A stretch of 12,545 nucleotides of DNA, taken from NCBI GenBank assembly GCA_016926235.1, contig JAFGOZ010000565.1:1-12545 (forward strand), given 5' to 3'. How positions within the stretch are numbered: position 1 is the first letter of the stretch; the number at the start of each line of letters is the position of its first letter. A program made the position numbers and the translations under genes. The notes beneath the pieces were generated by a model. It did no database searches. It worked only from the letters and a program-made list of their open reading frames with translations, and was not told the origin of the DNA. Shown one piece after another: positions 7,632 through 12,545 of the stretch. Origin of the DNA: Bacteroidales bacterium (GTDB taxonomy: Bacteria; Bacteroidota; Bacteroidia; Bacteroidales; UBA10428).

Positions 7632-9551
7632 CTACACCGCCACCAAATTATCCCCAAGCAAATGTTTCAGGTTCCATTTAATGGTTGTATCCAAAGCTCT
7701 TTCAAGACAGATAAAAAGTGAATCCTTAAAACCTTCAAGATCTTTCAATGTTTCTTTTTCAATAGTCATTTCCAGACAGATTAAACATTCTTTAAATTTA
7801 TCCTTTACTCTAAAAACAGCATTTTTGGAAAAAGTATCTTCCTTGATCTTTGAGTAATTCAGCATAAATCCGTTTTTCAATAATACTTCATCAAAAACCA
7901 AAGTTTCCTCTATCATGGAAAGAAACATTCCTTCCTTTTCATCAATATACTTATTTAAAAGTGCAAGGTTCTCTTCTTCTGTTTTCTCGGGATCGGGCGA
8001 AAAATCTACTCGAGGGAAATTGGATTTTGAAAGTTTGTATACTTTGAACCCTGCTTGAAAAGGATTATTTTCATCATCAAAAAGGGACGGATCAGATTCG
8101 GCTTGTTGCTTTTCAATCTTTTCAATTACTCGTTTATTTCTTTCTATTGTGATATCGGAAATCTTTTTATAACCTGCCTTGAACGCTTCAGATTTTTCTG
8201 AAGTAGTTTCTGGTAATTGGATAAGTATAAATTTTCGATCTGTGGAATTTTCTTTATTCAAATCTATTACGGAGTGTCCTGTTGTTCCAGAGCCTGCAAA
8301 AAAATCTAAAACAATATCACTTCTATCTGTACTTGAGTTTAAGATTTTCTTAATAATTTCTGTTGGTTTTGGATTATCAAAAATCTTCCGCCCTTCAAAA
8401 AGTGCATTTAATTCTTTTGTGCCTTTTTTATTCCCATCTTCATCAGTCCATAAATCAGAAGATTCCTTACCTTCTTCGTTAAGATAATGTTTCTGATATA
8501 CTTGCCATTTTTCCTCATCCTTCTTTTTTACTTTTTTCCACACAATCATATTATTTGAAACTAATTCATTATATGTATCTCTACCACAAACCCAACGGCT
8601 TTCCCAACCTTCTGGAGCTAAAGGTAAAACATCATTACCATCTGGATCTTTTACAGGATAAAACATACTTGGTCGATCTTCTCTTCTATTTTCACCACCA
8701 GTTCTTCTTAAAGACCTTGTTAAGAACTTTCCATTCTCATCTTCTTCGTTATATAAAGCAATTTCATCTTTAGTCATTGGGAGTTTTTTTAATAATGAAG
8801 AATTATCCTTAGAATAGACAAGAATATAATCTAATTCTCTTGAAATACCACGACTACCTGTACCCATTCTTGTTCCAGTAGCTCTAGAGATATTTCCAAT
8901 AAAATTATTCTCACCAAAAATCTCATCACATATTTTTTTTAAATGATGGGCTTCACAAATATCAATGCTTATAAAAATAAACCCATCTTCTTTTAATAAT
9001 TGTCGTGATATCAATAATCGTGAAAATATTAAATTTATCCAGTTTGAATGATAACGTCCTGTCGAATCAGAATTTGAATCTACCTTTACTCCATTCTCAG
9101 TTATTCCAATATGCTCCCAATATTCTTCTTTGGATTCATCCCATTTATCGGAATAAACAAAATCCTTCCCTGTGTTATATGGAGGATCAATATAAATACA
9201 TTTAATACGTCCACGATAAGCCGAAAGCAGACATTTCAAAGTTTCAAGATTCTCACCTTCAATGATCATATTGCCATCGGCAAATTCAGGATTAACACTT
9301 CGCTTATCATCATAAACCAGTGTTGCTTTACTGGGAGTAAACGCAGTCCTTTTGGCTTCACTCTTCCCGAACCATTTAAATTCAAATCGTTCTGTCTCTT
9401 TCACCAGATCAGGGTCAATTATTTTTTTCAATTCATCAGGATTCAGTTTCCCTTCAACCGTAAACAAATCTGGAAATAGCCCCTTCAATGTCTCAAGTCG
9501 TTCTTCATTTAAATCCGGTGTACCCATTGTTTTTTTATTTATTTCAGACAT
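7632..9551 (-). CDS. mod: Type III restriction-modification DNA methyltransferase subunit Mod
   Basis: 639 residues, complete. Transfers a methyl group from S-adenosylmethionine to N6 of adenine and supplies sequence recognition for the Res-Mod complex. The catalytic motif DPPYNTG (122-128) precedes the AdoMet-binding motif DFFAGSGTT (416-424); this order is the beta class typical of type III Mod. Between them, about 220-390, lies the variable target-recognition region, followed by the conserved NPKPTEII (393-400). The N-terminal stretch MGTPDLNEERLETLKGLFPD (9-28) and the KWFGKSEA segment (59-66) are typical of Mod proteins. The ATG lies in the last codons of res (8-bp overlap), with AGAGGA about 8 nt upstream. 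The gene is intact and no phase-variable tandem repeat is seen. The recognition sequence cannot be predicted from the sequence. Confidence 0.96.
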   Translation of the reverse strand: MSEINKKTMGTPDLNEERLETLKGLFPDLFTVEGKLNPDELKKIIDPDLVKETERFEFKWFGKSEAKRTAFTPSKATLVYDDKRSVNPEFADGNMIIEGENLETLKCLLSAYRGRIKCIYIDPPYNTGKDFVYSDKWDESKEEYWEHIGITENGVKVDSNSDSTGRYHSNWINLIFSRLLISRQLLKEDGFIFISIDICEAHHLKKICDEIFGENNFIGNISRATGTRMGTGSRGISRELDYILVYSKDNSSLLKKLPMTKDEIALYNEEDENGKFLTRSLRRTGGENRREDRPSMFYPVKDPDGNDVLPLAPEGWESRWVCGRDTYNELVSNNMIVWKKVKKKDEEKWQVYQKHYLNEEGKESSDLWTDEDGNKKGTKELNALFEGRKIFDNPKPTEIIKKILNSSTDRSDIVLDFFAGSGTTGHSVIDLNKENSTDRKFILIQLPETTSEKSEAFKAGYKKISDITIERNKRVIEKIEKQQAESDPSLFDDENNPFQAGFKVYKLSKSNFPRVDFSPDPEKTEEENLALLNKYIDEKEGMFLSMIEETLVFDEVLLKNGFMLNYSKIKEDTFSKNAVFRVKDKFKECLICLEMTIEKETLKDLEGFKDSLFICLERALDTTIKWNLKHLLGDNLVAV

Positions 9552-12237
9552 TGGTCAATTCCTCTGCTTTATTCTTGAAAGAGTCAAAATCCTTAATCGG
9601 AGCCATGTAATCCACTTTGGTTTCTATTCCTAATGCTTCAAAGTGTTTTACAGCACACTTTATCTTGTATATCTCATTTTCGGTTAATGCTTTACGATCG
9701 TTAATATCATTGGTTCCCTTTGTCTCAATAACAAAATAAAATTCCTGCTCCCGATCATCCCTAATTTTTTTCTTTTTGAGAACCAAGCCAAAATCAGGGT
9801 TATATTCCCCAGCCGGAGTTTTTATACGGTAAAAACCCGGAAGTTTCAGAAAACAGACCACTTCAGTATCCGTATCCGCGTCTCTAGCAAATCTTTGTTC
9901 ATGTTCACTGTCCCAGATAATATGATCGTAAATTCCTTTGTTGGGAGTAGGCTCGGTTCTATAAGTATTCTTTACAATAAGCTCTTCGAACTTATCAAGC
10001 TCAAATCGTTCATTGGTAATCCTGTACTCAAGTGCTCGCAGCATTTCATCCAGTTCAATATTTCTGATTCGCTGAACAGCTTCCTGCAGGAATCTGGGAG
10101 GATTTTTGATGATTTCCTTTTTATTGAAAATGCCTTGTATGATTTTAAACACAGTAGGATAGGCAAGTGATGAGCTTTCGCTGATCTCCTCAACCAAATC
10201 TACAGGAGAGAATGCTATATTGGAGATTTTACTTTCTTCCCGATAATCCTGTGTTTCTATACCGGATTCCGCAATATCGTGAATTCGGCCTAAGGATATC
10301 TGTATTTTATGTTCAGGGATCGCGATCTCATTCAATGATTTTATTGATTCCTCAATAATCCTGTCCTCATCAAAACTGACAAGATATTCTGTTTTCCGGG
10401 ACATTCTATTCCAGAATTCACGGAAAGACACACTGCTGAATAAATCTTCATTCCTGCGGATTCGTTTTTCCGAGGCTTTATCACCCTTATGATTATGACG
10501 TGTCTCTGCTCCCGCACTTGTTGTTCCGTAAACTTCTTCAATCTCAGATTGATACTGTGAAACAAAAGTATGATAGCTTTCATTCGGAATTACTGTTAAC
10601 AGATTAATCTCTTCATTTTCGGGAGTCTCTAAATCATCATAGAGCCGTTTTCCTTTCTGATTTACACAAATCCGCAGCCCACGGCCTATTTCCTGTCGTT
10701 TCTTGATTTCACTATAGCTCTGGTTGAGGGTTGCTATATTGAAAACATTGGGATTATCCCACCCGACACCGAGGGCTGAATGAGAAAATATAAATTCAAC
10801 CGGATTTTCCAAATCAAGCAGTTCTTCCTTGTCTTTAAGGATCAGGTCAAACAGTTCTTTATTGCTAACCATGGAACGTTCATTATCCGTAAAATCACCT
10901 TTCCCGGTTTTCGCAAAATAATAACCCTGACAATATTCAATCTGCTTATCTGTTGCGTCCTTTTTGTAAAACTCGGAATGTACTTTTTTAAACTGATCTA
11001 TAAAAGACTGCTTTATTATTCCATCAGGTTTTATATAATTATCGACTCTGTCTATAAAGATTAATGACAAGCACTTGATTCCTTTCTTCCTGAGTTCTTC
11101 CTTCTTTCTGAAATGGGTATCTATTAACCAGTATAATTGTTCACTGAATATGGAAGAATAATCCTTTGCTTGATCTCCTTCATAAATAACTGCACCATTA
11201 CTGAATTTTACAAAACCTTTTCCCCTAATCGGTTTGGATATTTGTTCAATTACATAGTCTTTATAAATTATATTCCCCGTAATCTCTTCAAGCTTTGCAT
11301 TCTTTTCAAGTTTCTTTAATGGCCCGAATTTAAAGCCGGAAGCTGTTTGTTTCCAGGCATTAATAATGGCAACCGGGTCTTTTCCTTTTTGTGTTTTCAC
11401 CTCCTTAAGCTCAATACGCATGGAGGCTTCATCATTTTTCTCGGAAACGGTCAGTACTTCGATCTTCTTTACTAGTCCCTGTTTATAACTTTCATAAGGA
11501 GTCAGTCTATATACAAGATTTTTTAATACTTTATGGGTCGCCGAATAGCGGATCTTAAAGAGTGGATTAATTGTTTTCAATCTTTCAATAGAATTCTCTG
11601 TATCCATCCCTTCCTGTGGTTCATCCATTATGACAATAGGATTTGTTCTTGCAATGGCTTCGATATATGGCATGTTTGAAAACAAATCCTCACGCTGTGC
11701 CTGATTTAATATCCTGTCATCTGAGTTGAATGACTGTAGAGTCATAACCATTATTTGAGGATTTTGTTCTTCGATAAAATTCATTACTTTCGGAAGCCGC
11801 TTACTGTCGTATTCAAAGTAATCTGGTTTAATATTGTAAATGTCTTCAAGCTGTTTCTCAAAAGTCTTAAATGTTGTAAGAACACCTTCTTTTATTGCAA
11901 CTGAAGGAACCAGTATAATGAATTTGGAAAATCCATAGTGTTTGAAAAGTTCAAAAATCGTCTTTATGTAAACAAGCGTTTTACCTGTACCAGTCTCCAT
12001 CTCTATACATAAATCATTCGAATCTGAAATACTGGCTGTTTTTTCATCAATACCGTTTTCAATTATTATTTGTTCAAGATTACTCTCAATTTCTTTTTTA
12101 GAAAGTGAAAGCATATTTGATCGTATTCCTTCAAAACAAGAATTATCAAATGTATTCCTTTCCTGACCTTTGAATACAGAGATTATAGAGTTGATCGCCT
12201 TTTGTTGATATTCAAGTTGTTCTAATTTTAATTCCAT
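9544..12237 (-). CDS. res: Type III restriction-modification endonuclease/helicase subunit Res
   Basis: 897 residues, complete. ATP-dependent superfamily 2 translocase and nuclease that cleaves unmodified DNA as a complex with Mod. Motifs in order: Q-like YQQKAI (10-15), Walker A METGTGKT (80-87), Walker B/motif II MDEPQ (204-208; the DEPQ form is common in type III Res), motif III YSATH (231-235), motif V ALGVGWDNPNVF (488-499) and motif VI QEIGRGLR (515-522). The C-terminal PD-(D/E)XK nuclease shows NPDFG (D815) and IETKG (E838, K840). All key residues are present, so it should be active. The start ATG at 12237 follows a purine-rich AGAGAAGAGG. First gene of the operon, overlapping mod by 8 bp. 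Unusual: res precedes mod, whereas in classical EcoP1/EcoP15 loci mod comes first. Confidence 0.96.
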   Translation of the reverse strand: MELKLEQLEYQQKAINSIISVFKGQERNTFDNSCFEGIRSNMLSLSKKEIESNLEQIIIENGIDEKTASISDSNDLCIEMETGTGKTLVYIKTIFELFKHYGFSKFIILVPSVAIKEGVLTTFKTFEKQLEDIYNIKPDYFEYDSKRLPKVMNFIEEQNPQIMVMTLQSFNSDDRILNQAQREDLFSNMPYIEAIARTNPIVIMDEPQEGMDTENSIERLKTINPLFKIRYSATHKVLKNLVYRLTPYESYKQGLVKKIEVLTVSEKNDEASMRIELKEVKTQKGKDPVAIINAWKQTASGFKFGPLKKLEKNAKLEEITGNIIYKDYVIEQISKPIRGKGFVKFSNGAVIYEGDQAKDYSSIFSEQLYWLIDTHFRKKEELRKKGIKCLSLIFIDRVDNYIKPDGIIKQSFIDQFKKVHSEFYKKDATDKQIEYCQGYYFAKTGKGDFTDNERSMVSNKELFDLILKDKEELLDLENPVEFIFSHSALGVGWDNPNVFNIATLNQSYSEIKKRQEIGRGLRICVNQKGKRLYDDLETPENEEINLLTVIPNESYHTFVSQYQSEIEEVYGTTSAGAETRHNHKGDKASEKRIRRNEDLFSSVSFREFWNRMSRKTEYLVSFDEDRIIEESIKSLNEIAIPEHKIQISLGRIHDIAESGIETQDYREESKISNIAFSPVDLVEEISESSSLAYPTVFKIIQGIFNKKEIIKNPPRFLQEAVQRIRNIELDEMLRALEYRITNERFELDKFEELIVKNTYRTEPTPNKGIYDHIIWDSEHEQRFARDADTDTEVVCFLKLPGFYRIKTPAGEYNPDFGLVLKKKKIRDDREQEFYFVIETKGTNDINDRKALTENEIYKIKCAVKHFEALGIETKVDYMAPIKDFDSFKNKAEELTNV

Positions 12238-12251
12238 CTTCCTCTTCTCTT

Positions 12252-12273
12252 AGCCCGGCATGGACGCCGGGCT
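12252..12273 (-). promoter_or_regulatory. GC-rich hairpin in the leader, abutting the res ribosome binding site
   Basis: A perfect 8-bp inverted repeat, AGCCCGGC (12252-12259) and GCCGGGCT (12266-12273), with a 6-nt loop. In the minus-strand transcript it ends directly before the purine-rich AAGAGAAGAGG of res. No U-run follows on the minus strand, so it is not an intrinsic terminator for the operon. It could tune res translation or shield the mRNA 5' end, or be a dispersed palindrome. The structure is directly visible; the function is inferred. Confidence 0.5.
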
Positions 12274-12345
12274 TCTTGGGCGCGGTGTTTTGTACACCTC
12301 ATTTATGTATTTGTACCACATTTTTCTACTTTATGAAATTCTTGT
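12274..12345 (-). promoter_or_regulatory. Cassette leader with candidate promoter for the defence operon
   Basis: This stretch lies between the cassette 5' end and the leader hairpin. On the minus strand TGGTACAAAT (about 12316-12307) resembles an extended -10 (TG-N-TACAAA, 4 of 6 to consensus), with a poor -35 TTTCAT 17 bases upstream. A 5-bp inverted repeat, GGTGT (12284-12288) and ACACC (12294-12298), lies nearer the gene, and TTGTAC occurs twice on the plus strand, within this repeat and about 20 bases away; either could be an operator. Ordinary cassettes lack promoters, but an operon of this size plausibly carries one. The promoter match is weak. Confidence 0.25.
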
Positions 12346-12351
12346 CCGTAG

Positions 12352-12455
12352 AACGTCGTTTTCACCTGTTCGCCGTACTTGGCGTAAATACTGCCAGCGG
12401 AGCTGAATAGCAGTATTTATGACAAAGGTGAATCTGGTGCAAAACCTTGTTACCT
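12352..12455 (-). repeat. attC: attC-like recombination site at the 3' end of the brnA cassette
   Basis: On the minus strand it begins AGGTAAC (R'', 12455-12449) and ends at GTT (12354-12352) of GTTCTACGG. On the plus strand TTCACCT 12361-12367 pairs with AGGTGAA 12426-12432. TTGGCGTA 12379-12386 pairs with TATGACAA 12418-12425. The central perfect 10-bp stem is TAAATACTGC 12385-12394 and GCAGTATTTA 12410-12419, with a 15-nt loop. The outer arms are also partly complementary (GTA..AC and GTTTT..CACC runs). The L-like boxes are identical to those of the left-edge site while the central stem and spacers differ in sequence but keep pairing. CCGTA at 12373-12377 is unpaired, as in the left site; a small CGCC/GGCG hairpin can also form around it. 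It starts 13 bases after the brnA stop codon. Confidence 0.75.
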
Positions 12456-12468
12456 GTAGATATATTTT

Positions 12469-12545
12469 TTATCCATGATGTGCTTCTACATAGCTTCTTA
12501 GAACATTGTTTATTTTGCTCTGATATCCTTTTCCTTCTTCTTTAA
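12469..12545 (-). CDS. brnA: BrnA-family antitoxin, C-terminal fragment (gene continues beyond the right edge)
   Basis: Only the last 24 codons and a TAA stop are visible. The tail contains GKGYQSKINNVLRSYVEAHH, which matches the conserved C-terminal end of BrnA antitoxins (COG3514 family: GKGYQ-x-x-IN-x-x-LR-x-Y-x-E-A). BrnA is the DNA-binding antitoxin that neutralises the RelE-fold ribonuclease BrnT and represses the brnTA operon; brnT would normally lie just upstream, past the right edge. An attC-like site follows its stop codon, as expected for a toxin-antitoxin gene cassette, a common content of chromosomal integrons. The fragment is short, so the family call rests on this one motif. 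Confidence 0.75.
   Translation of the reverse strand, partial: KEEGKGYQSKINNVLRSYVEAHHG

Larger units (their letters stand above)
3..12353 (-). mobile_element. Putative giant integron gene cassette (about 12.35 kb) carrying a five-gene defence operon
   Basis: The boundaries are set by the G^TT points of two attC-like sites: G12354/T12353 on the right and the GTT at 3-1 on the left, all on the minus strand. The segment begins TTCTACGG. The R'' core of its own attC, 116-108, reads CCGTAGAAC. Together with the preceding G this is a 9-base perfect complement, as expected when a circular cassette rebuilds its R' core. All genes inside point the same way, and the attC lies 3' of the last gene, which is standard cassette layout. 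Odd: cassettes are usually around 1 kb with one gene. No integrase is visible, so the integron call rests on site architecture. Alternatives are a different element with structured ends, or chance flanking by dispersed repeats. Confidence 0.72.

Noticed and set aside
8933..8940. Run of eight A in mod (coding strand) as a phase-variation slip site.
   Set aside because: Equal 8-base runs occur in the SIR2 gene (for example 6809-6816 and 4042-4049), so it reflects AT-rich composition. No longer tract or tandem repeat is present in mod.
9972..10583. Short minus-strand reading frames nested within res in another frame.
   Set aside because: The res frame is continuous across this region through to its nuclease domain, so these are shadows.
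12252..12273. Intrinsic terminator between brnA and res.
   Set aside because: The stem is strong but is followed on the minus strand by AAGAGAAG and not a U-run, and it sits inside the res leader next to the ribosome binding site.
108..12354. GTTCTACGG and CCGTAGAAC at the two ends read as terminal inverted repeats of a transposon.
   Set aside because: The left copy is internal to a longer structured site ending at position 1, no transposase gene is present, and the relation is what R'' and the cassette 5' end require in an integron. Ends of an IS200/IS605-like element were also considered for the subterminal hairpins, but no TnpA or TnpB is present.
1..12545. CRISPR arrays, tRNA or rRNA genes, retron or reverse transcriptase, group II intron.
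   Set aside because: No spaced direct repeats, no tRNA cloverleaf, no YxDD-type protein and no long conserved RNA segments were seen; noncoding sequence is limited to the two ends.

Overview
The window is AT-rich bacterial DNA. Every gene lies on the minus strand, so reading order runs from the right edge to the left edge. The host cannot be named from the sequence. The setting looks like a gene-cassette array of a chromosomal integron, although no integrase gene is in view. Spirochaetes are one group known to carry AT-rich arrays of this kind, but nothing here fixes the taxon.

Layout, right to left. (1) 12469-12545: the last 24 codons of a BrnA-like antitoxin gene. (2) About 12352-12455: a structured site that I read as the attC of the brnA cassette. 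(3) 12238-12353: a leader with a possible promoter and a GC-rich hairpin just before a ribosome binding site. (4) 12237-175: five tightly packed genes: type III restriction subunit (res), type III adenine methyltransferase (mod), a 1215-residue SIR2 protein, a PHP plus SMC-like ATPase of the TrlF type, and an AlbA_2/HATPase protein. Junctions are an 8-bp overlap, an 8-bp gap, a 16-bp gap and a 19-bp overlap, which indicates one operon. (5) 117-174: a short spacer with a GC-rich hairpin. (6) About 1-114: a second attC-like site, running off the left edge.

The main observation is that the two ends are copies of one architecture. Both share TTGGCGTA, then a perfect but sequence-unrelated stem-loop, then TATGACAAA, inside outer arms that are self-complementary in each copy. 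The first nine bases of the inner segment on the minus strand (GTTCTACGG, 12354-12346) are the exact complement of CCGTAGAAC (116-108), where the left site begins. A circular integron cassette requires this relation, because its 5' end completes the R' core that pairs with R''. The simplest reading is that positions 3-12353 are one gene cassette of about 12.35 kb carrying a whole defence operon, where ordinary cassettes are about 1 kb with one gene.

Functionally, Res and Mod should form a type III restriction-modification complex. The SIR2 protein has the hallmarks of NAD-consuming defence effectors. The TrlF-like ATPase and the AlbA_2 protein belong to families often found beside restriction systems. 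Their co-transcription suggests a layered defence module; that cooperation is inference.
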